From assembly GCF_040543805.1 (NCBI RefSeq), contig NZ_JBEUMS010000001.1, positions 186,001 to 250,000 on the forward strand: DNA of 64,000 bases, in the 5' to 3' direction. Of the stretch, positions 1-8,263 are shown piece by piece; position 1 is the first letter of the stretch, and the number at the start of each line of letters is the position of its first letter. This DNA comes from Arcicella rosea (lineage in GTDB: Bacteria; Bacteroidota; Bacteroidia; Cytophagales; Spirosomataceae). The notes under the pieces are model-generated. The model saw nothing but the letters and a program-made list of their open reading frames with translations. It was not told the origin of the DNA and did no database searches. Made by a program: the position numbers and the translations under genes.

Positions 1-1
1 A

Positions 2-124
2 GCGATACGTTTTGGTAAATTATTAAAAGCCCCAATTGTAGAACTAACAGGCGATTGCGGACACATGGCAACCTCTTGTGAAGGGGATAAGATGCGAGCG
101 CATATTAAGGGCTTTCTGGATTAG
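2..124 (+). CDS. C-terminal end of an alpha/beta-hydrolase (homoserine acetyltransferase-like), cut by window start
   Basis: An open frame enters from the left edge and ends at a TAG; 40 residues remain. The tail contains ELTGDCGHMATSCE and ends in a short helix. A GHMA-type histidine near the C-terminus is what is seen in the homoserine O-acetyltransferase branch of alpha/beta-hydrolases, where it is the catalytic histidine. The nucleophile and acid residues lie outside the window, so substrate and full identity cannot be judged. It is convergent with the stress-protein gene at 407, with a palindromic repeat and a shared terminator between them. Confidence 0.5.
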   Translation, partial: AIRFGKLLKAPIVELTGDCGHMATSCEGDKMRAHIKGFLD

Positions 125-242
125 GGATTAATATATATTAGATTCTTTATGAATTTCCTTATCAATACCGTAAAGATTATCCCGAATTTTCTAATCAATA
201 ATAATAAGATTTGGGTGTTTAATATTTATTATCGCCTTGTCC

Positions 243-326
243 TTACTTTTCTTTTCTTGATAAAAGAAAAGTAACAAAAGAAAATCAAGAATTCCTAAAC
301 TCGCTTCGCTCAAACAGTAGGAATTC
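243..326 (+). repeat. Palindromic interspersed repeat, copy 1 (two hairpins)
   Basis: Two hairpins in tandem. Stem 1 pairs 243-255 with 262-274 (13 bp, loop CTTGAT). Stem 2 pairs 289-297 with 318-326 (9 bp). A second copy lies at 28497-28596. The copies differ at paired positions in both stems in a way that keeps pairing. It sits between two convergent genes. No coding capacity is evident. Confidence 0.8.
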
Positions 327-343
327 GTTGTTTCTCAATCACA

Positions 344-378
344 AAAAAGTGGTCAAATTAGTTATTTGACCACTTTTT
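344..378. terminator. Bidirectional terminator
   Basis: A 14-bp perfect stem (344-357 with 365-378) has a 7-nt loop, an A-run on the left arm and a T-run on the right arm. It can therefore terminate transcription from both the hydrolase-like gene on the left and the stress-protein gene on the right. Confidence 0.85.
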
Positions 379-406
379 ATCGAATTTAATCTCACAACTC
401 TTAGCT

Positions 407-1243
407 CTATAAATCTCCCTTTAATTGAAAAGTCAACACAGGTAATGGCGAGCTAATGATTACTTGCTTAGATTTACTTGGGTCTATAATCTGACTTAAG
501 AAGTTACGGTGATGTGCAGCCAAGACAATCAAATCCGATCCTTGTGCTTTGGCAGTTTTCAAAATGCCTTCTGTCACATTACTAGCAGTAACCTTCGTAA
601 TCTCAAAGTCTTCCTTCACAAAAGTACCTTTAATCTGGTCGATAAATTGTTTATCAGCTTGAATATCAGGTTCAAAAGAAGCCTCCACTTTTACTAAATT
701 CACTTTAGCACCAAGCTTCTGCGCCAAGGCGAATACTTCTGCCAAAACATCGCATTCCTCATATTCTAGTTGAGTAGCATACAAAATTTGTTTAATACCC
801 ACACTTTCCAATTGTTGCGGAATCGCCAATACAGGAATAGAAGCCTTAGCGGTAATATGCGCCGCATTACTTCCGATTAGTTTATTAATAAATCCACCAG
901 AGCCTGTTCTACCAATAACTAAGAAATCTATTTCATGTTCAGCAATAGCATCAAAAATTCCCGAAGTAACGTCATTGAGTTCAAGCAAGGTTTCGTGTTC
1001 TATTCCAGCCTCCTCAAGTTCTTTTACCAAAGGGACAAATTTTGCGTTCATACTTTCGTACTGTTCATTCAAGGCCTCTTGCATCATCAATGAGTCAGCA
1101 TAAATGCCAGGTTCTACAAAATATGGTAGATAAGTATGAATTAAATAAATTTTAGCCTCATACGCTTTTGCTAACAAAGTTGCGTATTGCAAAGCCTTTT
1201 TAGCGTTCTCTGAGAAGTCGGTTGCAACAAGAATATTTTTCAT
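407..1243 (-). CDS. Universal stress protein, two tandem Usp domains
   Basis: The 278-residue product has two UspA folds in tandem. The first starts MKNILVATDFSENAKKAL and carries the ATP-binding type motif GRTGSGGFINKLIGSNAAH near residues 110-130. The second starts near residue 148 and ends with a degenerate SPLPVLTF strand. Usp proteins are cytoplasmic, bind nucleotides and are induced by stress or oxygen limitation; the exact job is rarely known. It lies downstream of hemN on the same strand (135 bp gap). A second two-domain Usp gene lies at the far end of the cco cluster at 9779, so the pair brackets the respiratory locus. The ATG start fits the usual first strand. Confidence 0.9.
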   Translation of the reverse strand: MKNILVATDFSENAKKALQYATLLAKAYEAKIYLIHTYLPYFVEPGIYADSLMMQEALNEQYESMNAKFVPLVKELEEAGIEHETLLELNDVTSGIFDAIAEHEIDFLVIGRTGSGGFINKLIGSNAAHITAKASIPVLAIPQQLESVGIKQILYATQLEYEECDVLAEVFALAQKLGAKVNLVKVEASFEPDIQADKQFIDQIKGTFVKEDFEITKVTASNVTEGILKTAKAQGSDLIVLAAHHRNFLSQIIDPSKSKQVIISSPLPVLTFQLKGDL

Positions 1244-1293
1244 GGTTTGTAATTGGTTTAATATAAAAATTCGCTAAAAATACTATTTTTTTC

Positions 1294-1330
1294 AGCCTAT
1301 AAATATCTACTTTTTATCTGAAAATAGGCT
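1294..1330. other. Inverted repeat between hemN and usp
   Basis: AGCCTAT at 1294-1300 pairs with ATAGGCT at 1324-1330 across a 23-nt AT-rich loop. It follows hemN on the minus strand but is followed by an A-run rather than a T-run, so it is at best a weak terminator or a processing site. Confidence 0.35.
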
Positions 1331-1378
1331 TGTTTTGAATATTATGTTTTATTAATTATTTCCCTTGTATTCAAACTA

Positions 1379-2740
1379 CTAAACCGTCTGTGAAAACAGT
1401 TTTCTTTCGGTATTTTCTTGGAGCATTCGTTTATCAAAAGCCATACAGATATTACGAATAAATGGGCGTCCTGCTGGATTTACTTGTAATGAGTTCTCAT
1501 CATAAGTCAATAATCCATCTTGTTTAAAACCAGCTAGTTTCTCGAAAAGGACTTGTCTTTCTTCAAAACTAAATTCATCATCTTTCCAAGAAGTAGCAAA
1601 TTGGCACATAATATCCAATATCTGTTGGCGAATGGTAAGGTCTTCGTCTGTTAAGATATGTCCTTTCAAAATGGGTAATTGGTCATTTTCAATCATGGTT
1701 TGGTACTCATCAATATCTTTGACATTCTGAGAGAAAGCAGTCCATGAATCACTAATTGATGATACTCCCAAACCTAATAATACTTTGGTTTGCGTGGTGG
1801 TATAACCCATAAAGTTGCGATTCAATGTGCCATTTTGCATAGCTTTATACATAGAATCGTTTGGTAAGGCAAAATGATCCATACCTATTTCTGCATAGCC
1901 ATTTTCCTCAAAAAGTGTTCTTCCTGTTTCGTATAATTGACGCTTGAGCGCTGCTGAAGGCAAATCTTCATCCCTAAAACCACGCTGACCGTTTCCTTTA
2001 ATCCACGGCACATGTGCATACGAGTAAAAAGCCAATCTGTCGGGCTGTAACTCAATGGTTTTAGAGATGGTATCTTGAATAGATGAAATTTGTTGAAAAG
2101 GTAAACCAAAAACTAAGTCATGACTGATAGATTCATAGCCAATTTCTCTGCTCCACTCTGTTACTTGTTTTACATTTTCAAAAGGTTGAATACGATGAAT
2201 GGCTTTCTGAACGATGGGGTCGTAGTCTTGCACGCCAAAACTTACTCGTTTGAAACCTAAATCATATAATGTTTTTAGATGTTGATAAGAAGTGTTATTC
2301 GGATGTCCTTCAAAACTGAATTCATAATCTGTGCTAATACTGGTTTGTTTTACAATTCCATTGATTAATAAATCCAACATTTCAGGAGCAAAGAAACTTG
2401 GTGTTCCTCCGCCCAAATGAATTTCTGTGATTTGTGGTTTCTCAGAAAAATACTTTAAATACATTTCCCATTCCTTCAAAACCGCTTGAATATATGGTTT
2501 CTCTACTTGATGATTCTTGGTAATACGTTTATTGCATCCACAAAAAGTACAAAGACTCTCGCAATAAGGAAGATGAATATATAAGCTAATTCCAGTTGCT
2601 GTATTTGTACTTCTGAAAGTATCCGTTAAAGACGAAAGCCAAGCGTTTTCACCAAAACCATCGCTTTGCCAAAAAGGAACAGTTGGGTAACTCGTGTAAC
2701 GGGGACCAGGAACGTTGTATTTATCAATTAAAGTATTCAT
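1379..2740 (-). CDS. hemN: Oxygen-independent coproporphyrinogen III oxidase (radical SAM)
   Basis: The 453-residue protein carries the radical-SAM iron-sulfur motif with C60, C64, C67 and the extra C69 typical of HemN, followed by HLGGGTPSFF, which contacts S-adenosylmethionine. The C-terminal part has the HemN_C domain. Family role: oxidative decarboxylation of coproporphyrinogen III to protoporphyrinogen IX without oxygen, in the cytoplasm, for haem synthesis. It is divergent from the cbb3 oxidase genes, which need haem under low oxygen. A TAnnTTTG box on the minus strand ends 5 nt before the start codon, so the message may be leaderless. A perfect TGAT-N4-ATCA dyad is centred about 42 bp upstream. 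Length is normal for HemN. Confidence 0.95.
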   Translation of the reverse strand: MNTLIDKYNVPGPRYTSYPTVPFWQSDGFGENAWLSSLTDTFRSTNTATGISLYIHLPYCESLCTFCGCNKRITKNHQVEKPYIQAVLKEWEMYLKYFSEKPQITEIHLGGGTPSFFAPEMLDLLINGIVKQTSISTDYEFSFEGHPNNTSYQHLKTLYDLGFKRVSFGVQDYDPIVQKAIHRIQPFENVKQVTEWSREIGYESISHDLVFGLPFQQISSIQDTISKTIELQPDRLAFYSYAHVPWIKGNGQRGFRDEDLPSAALKRQLYETGRTLFEENGYAEIGMDHFALPNDSMYKAMQNGTLNRNFMGYTTTQTKVLLGLGVSSISDSWTAFSQNVKDIDEYQTMIENDQLPILKGHILTDEDLTIRQQILDIMCQFATSWKDDEFSFEERQVLFEKLAGFKQDGLLTYDENSLQVNPAGRPFIRNICMAFDKRMLQENTERKLFSQTV

Positions 2741-2744
2741 AGTT

Positions 2745-2752
2745 CAAAATTA
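2745..2752 (-). promoter_or_regulatory. Bacteroidota -7 box for hemN
   Basis: On the minus strand this reads TAATTTTG, a perfect match to TAnnTTTG. The predicted start of transcription is about 4-5 nt downstream, on the A of the hemN ATG. No good TTTG -33 element is present, which is common where an activator is needed. Confidence 0.6.
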
Positions 2753-2776
2753 CTTGTAAGTACTAAGCCCTTCTTA

Positions 2777-2806
2777 TGATATTTATCAGTTTAGATACTG
2801 ATAAAT
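2777..2806. promoter_or_regulatory. Fnr/Crp-type operator and overlapping dyad
   Basis: TGATATTTATCA at 2777-2788 is a perfect TGAT-N4-ATCA dyad, the core of the Fnr consensus. Overlapping it, ATTTATCAG (2781-2789) is mirrored by CTGATAAAT (2798-2806). The first dyad centres at 2782.5, about -42.5 from the predicted hemN start, the usual place for class II activation by Crp/Fnr proteins. Which protein binds is not shown by the sequence. Confidence 0.6.
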
Positions 2807-2894
2807 CCTTGTCTTTACTCTGACTTATCTCATGGGTGAAACGAGCCTTTTAGCCGAATTTTGAGGCATCAAACATTTCTAAAATCTTCAAAAA

Positions 2895-3038
2895 ATGCAA
2901 GTTATCTTCTTTATGATTGGCGTAAGTTTATTGATGGCACTGGGTTTTCTGGGTGCTTTCTTCTGGTCGATGTCTAAAGGACAAAACGACGATTTGCACA
3001 CACCCGCTATGCGGATTTTATTTGAAGACAAAGAATAA
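2895..3038 (+). CDS. ccoS: cbb3-type oxidase assembly protein CcoS
   Basis: A 47-residue protein with one N-terminal membrane helix (MQVIFFMIGVSLLMALGFLG), then FWSMSKGQNDDLHTPAMRIL and an acidic end. The pattern of a tryptophan after the helix, G-Q-x-D-D-L and R-I-L-F-x-D is diagnostic for CcoS. CcoS is needed to place haem and copper cofactors in cbb3 oxidase. Only the ATG at 2895 gives the helix. It is the first gene of the cco cluster and is followed after 12 bp by a four-cysteine ORF. The copper ATPase gene ccoI, often next to ccoS, is not in this window. Confidence 0.93.
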   Translation: MQVIFFMIGVSLLMALGFLGAFFWSMSKGQNDDLHTPAMRILFEDKE

Positions 3039-3050
3039 AACCATCCCACC

Positions 3051-3170
3051 ATGAAAAACAACCCACAAACCACCGACAGTCAAGAACACAAAAAATGTAC
3101 CTGTGACAAAGACTGCAAACGTTGTAAAGCACTAAAAGAAATTGACTTTGAGCTAATTAACCAGAAATAA
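3051..3170 (+). CDS. Small four-cysteine protein in the cco operon, unknown
   Basis: A 39-residue reading frame lies tightly between ccoS (12 bp) and ccoNO (8 bp). It is hydrophilic with no signal peptide or membrane helix. Residues 16-25 read CTCDKDCKRC, a C-x-C-x3-C-x2-C cluster flanked by lysines, and a helix-like tail (KALKEIDFELINQK) follows. Its packing in the operon, ATG start, and lack of room for anything else support a real gene. I do not recognise a family. The cysteine spacing could bind copper, zinc or an iron-sulfur cluster; a role in metal supply to the oxidase is inference only. Confidence 0.65.
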   Translation: MKNNPQTTDSQEHKKCTCDKDCKRCKALKEIDFELINQK

Positions 3171-3178
3171 ATAATATT

Positions 3179-5311
3179 ATGTCAGCGATCAATACCCATG
3201 TAGAACATTTTGAGTACGACAATAAAATAGTCCGAAATTTTGCACTAGCCTCTATCGTTTTTGCGATAGTTGGCTTGCTAGTCGGAGTACTTATTGCTAC
3301 TCAACTTTTTATGCCTTCTGCCAACATTACGCAGTACTTTACTTTTGGGCGTATCCGTGCATTACACACTAATGCCGTGATTTTTGCTTTTGTAGGGAAT
3401 GCTATTTTCGCAGGAATGTATTACTCTTTACAACGTCTTTGTAAAGCCCGTTTGTATAGCGACCTATTATCGAAGATTCACTTTTGGGGTTGGCAATTAA
3501 TTATCTTGTCGGCAGCCATTACACTTCCTTTAGGTTTAAGTACTTCAAAAGAATATGCAGAATTAGAATGGCCAATTGATATTGCCATTGCTTTGATTTG
3601 GGTAGTATTCGGAATAAATATGTTCGGTACTATTTTAAAACGTCGTGAACGCCACTTGTATGTAGCCATTTGGTTTTACATTGCTACTTTTGTTACTGTG
3701 GCGATGTTACATATCGTGAACTCATTAGCGATTCCAGTGTCTTGGACAAAAAGTTATTCTATTTACGCTGGGGTTCAAGATGCTTTAGTACAATGGTGGT
3801 ACGGACACAATGCTGTAGCATTCTTCCTTACTACTCCATTTTTAGGTTTGATGTATTATTACTTACCTAAAATGGCCAACCGTCCAGTGTATTCTTATAA
3901 ATTATCAATTCTTCACTTTTGGTCATTAATTTTCTTGTATATCTGGGCGGGACCTCACCACTTACTTTATACAAGTTTGCCAGACTGGGCGCAATCATTA
4001 GGAACGGTTTTCTCAATCATGTTGATTGCTCCATCTTGGGGAGGTATGATTAACGGTTTGCTTACACTCCGTGGTGCTTGGGATGCAGTTCGAGAAGACC
4101 CTAGATTGAAAATGATGGTAGTTGGTATTACGGCTTATGGTATGGCTACTTTTGAAGGACCTTTACTTTCTTTGAAAAACATCAATGCCATTGCTCACTA
4201 TACCGACTGGATTCCTGCACACGTACACGTTGGCGCTTTAGGCTGGAATGGTTTCCTTTCTTTTGCCATCATGTATTATATGATTCCAAAGATTTATGGG
4301 AATCAGATGTTCTCTAAAAAATTGATGAACGCACACTTCTGGCTAGGTACTTTGGGGATTTTATTCTGGGCAGTTCCAATGTATATCGCAGGATTTACAC
4401 AAGGAATGATGTGGAAAGAGTTTACTGCAGAAGGTAATTTGAAGTACGCAAGTTTCTTGGAAACTACACTACAAATCATCCCAATGTATATGATGCGTGC
4501 CTTGGGTGGTGTTTTCTACTTATCTGGTGCATTGATTGGTGCTTATAATATTTTCAAAACTATGTTGGCAGGAAAATTAATTGCCAACGAAGCAGCACAA
4601 GCTCCAGCCTTAGAAAAAGTATTCGTAGCACAAGGTTCAGATACTTACTGGCACAGATGGTTGGAACGTAAACCAATGCCATTATTAGTAGGTGCTTTGG
4701 TTGTTGTAGCGATTGGCTCAATGATAGAATTAATGCCGACTTTAATGGTAAAATCTAATGTACCAACGATTGCTTCGGTAATGCCTTATACTCCTTTAGA
4801 ATTAGAAGGTAGAGATTTATACATTCGTGAAGGTTGCGTTTCTTGCCATAGTCAAATGATTCGTCCTTTCCGTTCTGAAACCGAACGTTATGGTGAATAC
4901 TCTAAAGCAGGTGAATTTGTATATGACCACCCATTCTTGTGGGGTTCAAAAAGAACTGGTCCAGATTTGCATCGTGAAGGTGGCAAGTATCCAGATTCAT
5001 GGCATTATCACCACATGAGAGAACCAAGTTCAATGTCGCCCGGCTCTATTATGCCAGCTTATGATTGGTTATTATCTCAAAAATTAAATATCGCTGATAC
5101 AAAAAACAAGCTAAAAGCGATGAAAACTTTAGGTGTTCCTTACGATGATTATGCCATTGCACATGGTGAAGAAGACTTGAAAATTCAAGCAAAAGGTATT
5201 GCAGATAATTTGGCAAAAGAGGGAATCAAAGTTGCGCCAGATAAAGAAATCATTGCCTTGATTGCTTATTTACAAAGAATTGGTACTGATATTAAAAAAG
5301 GACAACAATAG
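3179..5311 (+). CDS. ccoNO: cbb3-type cytochrome c oxidase, fused subunits I and II (CcoNO)
   Basis: A 710-residue fusion. The first two thirds form CcoN, with about 12 membrane helices and the haem and copper ligands in RALHTNAV, WYGHNAVAFF, GPHHLLYT and PAHVHVGALGWNG. From about residue 500 it continues as CcoO: one membrane anchor, then GRDLYIREGCVSCHSQ with the haem c site C553-x2-C-H and an axial methionine in SMSPGSIMPAYDWL. It reduces oxygen to water at the cytoplasmic membrane and pumps protons with high oxygen affinity. Fusion of CcoN and CcoO is usual in Bacteroidota. It follows the four-cysteine ORF by 8 bp. An inverted repeat separates it from ccoQ. Confidence 0.97.
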   Translation: MSAINTHVEHFEYDNKIVRNFALASIVFAIVGLLVGVLIATQLFMPSANITQYFTFGRIRALHTNAVIFAFVGNAIFAGMYYSLQRLCKARLYSDLLSKIHFWGWQLIILSAAITLPLGLSTSKEYAELEWPIDIAIALIWVVFGINMFGTILKRRERHLYVAIWFYIATFVTVAMLHIVNSLAIPVSWTKSYSIYAGVQDALVQWWYGHNAVAFFLTTPFLGLMYYYLPKMANRPVYSYKLSILHFWSLIFLYIWAGPHHLLYTSLPDWAQSLGTVFSIMLIAPSWGGMINGLLTLRGAWDAVREDPRLKMMVVGITAYGMATFEGPLLSLKNINAIAHYTDWIPAHVHVGALGWNGFLSFAIMYYMIPKIYGNQMFSKKLMNAHFWLGTLGILFWAVPMYIAGFTQGMMWKEFTAEGNLKYASFLETTLQIIPMYMMRALGGVFYLSGALIGAYNIFKTMLAGKLIANEAAQAPALEKVFVAQGSDTYWHRWLERKPMPLLVGALVVVAIGSMIELMPTLMVKSNVPTIASVMPYTPLELEGRDLYIREGCVSCHSQMIRPFRSETERYGEYSKAGEFVYDHPFLWGSKRTGPDLHREGGKYPDSWHYHHMREPSSMSPGSIMPAYDWLLSQKLNIADTKNKLKAMKTLGVPYDDYAIAHGEEDLKIQAKGIADNLAKEGIKVAPDKEIIALIAYLQRIGTDIKKGQQ

Positions 5312-5314
5312 TAA

Positions 5315-5472
5315 CCTCACCCCCTGCCCCCTCTCCTTTTGAGAGAGGGAATTTGGGAAAAACTCTTTAAAGACATTTCGTATCAAACACAGTTCTTTAA
5401 GAAATTGATATTGAATCGAAAATCATATAAACTTTTCCCCCTCTCAAAAGGAGAGGGGGCAGGGGGGTGAGG
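5315..5472. repeat. Long inverted repeat, C/G-rich, between ccoNO and ccoQ
   Basis: The arm at 5315-5349 (CCTCACCCCCTGCCCCCTCT and on) is the near-perfect reverse complement of 5437-5472, with one extra base and one substitution, spaced by about 87 bp. The arms are far more GC-rich than their surroundings. The same arm in both orientations suggests two insertions of an interspersed element or a selected hairpin in the operon message. Confidence 0.85.
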
Positions 5473-5493
5473 TTTTTCAAAACACATAAAACG

Positions 5494-5658
5494 ATGTTCA
5501 GACAATTATTAGATAAAGTTCAAGGAGCCGATGTTCCAATGATTACTTCTCTTCTCATATTCTTTGTGTTTTTCTTAATGGTAGGAGCTTATCTGTTCAT
5601 CATTGATAAAAAACACGTCCAATACATGAGTAATTTACCTTTAGAGGAAAATAATTAA
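5494..5658 (+). CDS. ccoQ: cbb3-type oxidase small subunit CcoQ-like
   Basis: A 54-residue protein: short amphipathic start (MFRQLLDKVQGADVPMI), one membrane helix (TSLLIFFVFFLMVGAYLFII) and a polar tail. This fits the CcoQ/FixQ type of subunit, which stabilises the oxidase. An upstream GTG in frame at 5467 lies inside the inverted repeat, so the ATG at 5494 is preferred. It lies between ccoNO and ccoP. CcoQ sequences are poorly conserved; the call rests on size, helix and position. Confidence 0.8.
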   Translation: MFRQLLDKVQGADVPMITSLLIFFVFFLMVGAYLFIIDKKHVQYMSNLPLEENN

Positions 5659-5754
5659 GATAACCGATGAAACGCCCATCGTAAAGATTTAACACTCAAT
5701 GAAAAATTGGGCGTTCCATCTGATGCCGTTGAAATTATTGAAATTTAAAATCAG

Positions 5755-6666
5755 ATGAAAAAGATATTTATATTCTCATTTCTTTTAGGCTCGCATCAAA
5801 TCTTTGCAGCCGATGCCCCACAAAAAGAGTACTTTTTCGGAGGTATCAAAACAGCGGAAGACTTGCTCATGGTTTCGTTATTGGGCATTTTAATCATTAC
5901 TTGTATCGTCATTTGTTTTTTAGCATATAGCTTACAACAAAAAGTGCAGGCATTTATTAATCCATTAAAACAAACTGATGAAGCCTATGAACAAGCCATG
6001 CAAAACCGTACTTTCTGGCAAAAAATCGCAAGTTTAAAGCCTTTGTCGATGGAAAAAGACTTGGAAATGGAGCATAAGTACGATGACATTGCCGAGTTAG
6101 ATAATCCTACTCCACCTTGGTTTATGTATCTTTTCTATGCTACCATTGTTTTTGCTGTAGTTTACTTAATTGGTTTCCACATTATTGGCAATGGTAAAAT
6201 CATGGTTAATGAGTACTCTGAGGAGGTTTCGATTGCAGAAAAAGCTAGAGAAGAGTACATGAAGAAATTCGCCAATGCTGTAAACGAAGATAATGTAAAA
6301 GCCTTGACTGATGCTAAAGCAATAGAAAGTGGAGCGAAACTTTATACCCAAAACTGCGTAGCCTGTCACGGTGAAAAAGGAGAAGGAAAAGTTGGACCAA
6401 ACCTTACTGATGAATTCTGGCTTCATGGTGGTTCTGCTAAAAATATTTTTCATACCATTACTGAAGGTGTACCCGAAAAAGGGATGATTTCTTGGAAAAA
6501 AACATTGAATCCAATTCAGGTGCAGCAAGTATTAAGTTTTATCGTTTCTTTAAAAGGTACGAATCCTCCGAATCCGAAAGAACCACAAGGAGAAAAGTAT
6601 GAATCTTCTGAGGCTTCCACAGATTCGACAGCCAACAAAGCCACAAGTGCTATTTCGTTGAAATAA
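5755..6666 (+). CDS. ccoP: cbb3-type cytochrome c oxidase subunit III (CcoP)
   Basis: The 303-residue protein starts with a signal-like helix ending near AADAP, has a second helix (residues 30-60), a third near 125-145 after the FixP-type PPWFMYLFYATIVF motif, and then a periplasmic cytochrome c domain with CVACH at residues 201-205 and a distal methionine in PEKGMISWKK. Only one haem c site is present, whereas proteobacterial CcoP has two; one is usual in Bacteroidota. It passes electrons from soluble carriers or the bc complex to CcoO. The tail is low-complexity and rich in Ser/Thr. The 96-bp gap after ccoQ holds no convincing gene. Confidence 0.95.
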   Translation: MKKIFIFSFLLGSHQIFAADAPQKEYFFGGIKTAEDLLMVSLLGILIITCIVICFLAYSLQQKVQAFINPLKQTDEAYEQAMQNRTFWQKIASLKPLSMEKDLEMEHKYDDIAELDNPTPPWFMYLFYATIVFAVVYLIGFHIIGNGKIMVNEYSEEVSIAEKAREEYMKKFANAVNEDNVKALTDAKAIESGAKLYTQNCVACHGEKGEGKVGPNLTDEFWLHGGSAKNIFHTITEGVPEKGMISWKKTLNPIQVQQVLSFIVSLKGTNPPNPKEPQGEKYESSEASTDSTANKATSAISLK

Positions 6667-6746
6667 TTCACCTAAATCCCCAAAGTGTTTGATACTCTTT
6701 GGGGATTTGCTTTCTAACATTAAACAAGATAAAATCGTAATAAGAA

Positions 6747-6775
6747 GTGATTAGAAATTCGTGATTGGTAATTAG
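6747..6775 (+). repeat. 29-bp spacer repeat, copy 1 (before ccoG)
   Basis: The sequence GTGATTAGAAATTC joined to GTGATTGGTAATTAG matches 26 of 29 positions at 32783-32811, upstream of ccmC. Each copy also contains internal GTGATT repetition. Both precede cytochrome assembly genes but in opposite orientation to them. Confidence 0.5.
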
Positions 6776-6847
6776 AAAATACTCAGATTTGGAGGAGTAA
6801 CAAAACCAATTATCAACAGCCACTTACGATAATTATCTACAACAATT

Positions 6848-8260
6848 ATGAAACAAGCAAAAATAGATACAAGCAATTACCGAGATCATCTTTCGAATGT
6901 GACGGAAACTGGTAAAAGAATCTGGATTTACCCTCGTATCGTCATCGGAAATTTTTATAAGCTTCGTACTTATTTCTCTTGGTTATTGTTGGGGTTACTC
7001 TTCGGACTTCCATTGATTGAAGTAGATGGACATCCCGTGTTTCTTTTTAATGTCATTGAAAGAAAATTTATCTTTTGGGGAGTAACTTTTTTTCCGCAAG
7101 ATTTTCATTTAGTTGCCATTGGCTTGCTTACTTTTATCGTATTTGTCATTCTATTTACGGTTATTTTTGGTAGAATTTGGTGTGGTTGGGCTTGTCCACA
7201 AACCATTTTTATGGAAATGCTTTTCAGAAAAGTAGAAGTATTAATTGAAGGCGACCACAATGCACAAAGAAGATTAGATAATGAGCCTTGGACTACCGAA
7301 AAAATCTGGAAGAAAACCCTTAAACACAGCATTTTTGTATTACTCTCATTTCTGATTGCGAATACTTTCTTGGCTTATATTATCGGTAAAAGAGAATTGT
7401 TTGCTATCATTTTAGATAATCCACTCGACCATCTTGCTGGGCTTTTTGCGATTATTATTTTCACTGCTGTTTTTTACTTTGTCTTCGCCCGTTTTCGTGA
7501 ACTGGTTTGTATTGTCGTTTGTCCCTATGGGCGTTTACAAGGTGTAATGTTAGATAAAAAATCTATCGTTGTCGCTTATGATTTTTTACGTGGCGAACCT
7601 CGTGGCAAAAAGCAAACGGCTGAAGAAAAAGAAAAAGCTCCCGTAGTACACGGTTCTTGTATTGATTGTAAAATTTGTGTACAAGTATGTCCGACGGGTA
7701 TCGACATCCGAAACGGAACACAATTAGAATGTATAGGCTGTACCGCTTGTATTGATGCTTGCGACGAAGTAATGGACAAAATTAGTGAACCACGTGGATT
7801 AATTCGTTATGCTTCACAAGAAGGTATCGAACAAAAAACAAAGCTTAAATTCAATCTTAGAATTGCTTCTTACTCTTTTGTATTAGTGGCTTTATTAAGC
7901 ATTTTGGCTTATATGTTAATGACTAGAAATATCGTTGAAACAACTATTTTACGTGCGCCGGGTTTGACATATCAGGAAAATAAAAATGGTACTGTTTCAA
8001 ACCTTTATAATGTTCAGGTTTTGAACAAAAGCTATCAAACAATGCCTATTCAATTAAAAATTAATCAACAGAATGCTCAGATTAAAATGATTGGAAAAGC
8101 AATTGTTGTTCAGCCGGGCGAAGTGGCAGAATCTTCATTTTTTATAGAAATTCCGAATAAATCTTTAACTGATGGAAGTCTAAAAATTGAGATTGAAGTA
8201 ATTTCTGATGGAAAAGTAATTGACCATGTAAAGACAAAATTTTTAGGGCCGATTTTGTAG
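6848..8260 (+). CDS. ccoG: cbb3 oxidase accessory protein CcoG (RdxA/FixG)
   Basis: A 470-residue membrane protein with about five helices. It has the NapH-type CGWACPQTIFMEML motif and two 4Fe-4S ferredoxin motifs (CIDCKICVQVCP and CIGCTACIDACDE) near residues 275-310. The C-terminal 120 residues form the immunoglobulin-like FixG_C domain exposed to the periplasm. CcoG is reported as a cupric reductase that supplies Cu(I) for cbb3 oxidase. It follows ccoP by 181 bp, which includes a 29-bp spacer repeat. ATG start; length as expected. Confidence 0.96.
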   Translation: MKQAKIDTSNYRDHLSNVTETGKRIWIYPRIVIGNFYKLRTYFSWLLLGLLFGLPLIEVDGHPVFLFNVIERKFIFWGVTFFPQDFHLVAIGLLTFIVFVILFTVIFGRIWCGWACPQTIFMEMLFRKVEVLIEGDHNAQRRLDNEPWTTEKIWKKTLKHSIFVLLSFLIANTFLAYIIGKRELFAIILDNPLDHLAGLFAIIIFTAVFYFVFARFRELVCIVVCPYGRLQGVMLDKKSIVVAYDFLRGEPRGKKQTAEEKEKAPVVHGSCIDCKICVQVCPTGIDIRNGTQLECIGCTACIDACDEVMDKISEPRGLIRYASQEGIEQKTKLKFNLRIASYSFVLVALLSILAYMLMTRNIVETTILRAPGLTYQENKNGTVSNLYNVQVLNKSYQTMPIQLKINQQNAQIKMIGKAIVVQPGEVAESSFFIEIPNKSLTDGSLKIEIEVISDGKVIDHVKTKFLGPIL

Positions 8261-8263
8261 AGA

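Noticed and set aside
5659..5754. Reading frame continuing after the ccoQ stop with KLGVPSDAVEIIEI
   Set aside because: It looks somewhat protein-like, but has no start and a second stop; it is too short to call a pseudogene or read-through product.
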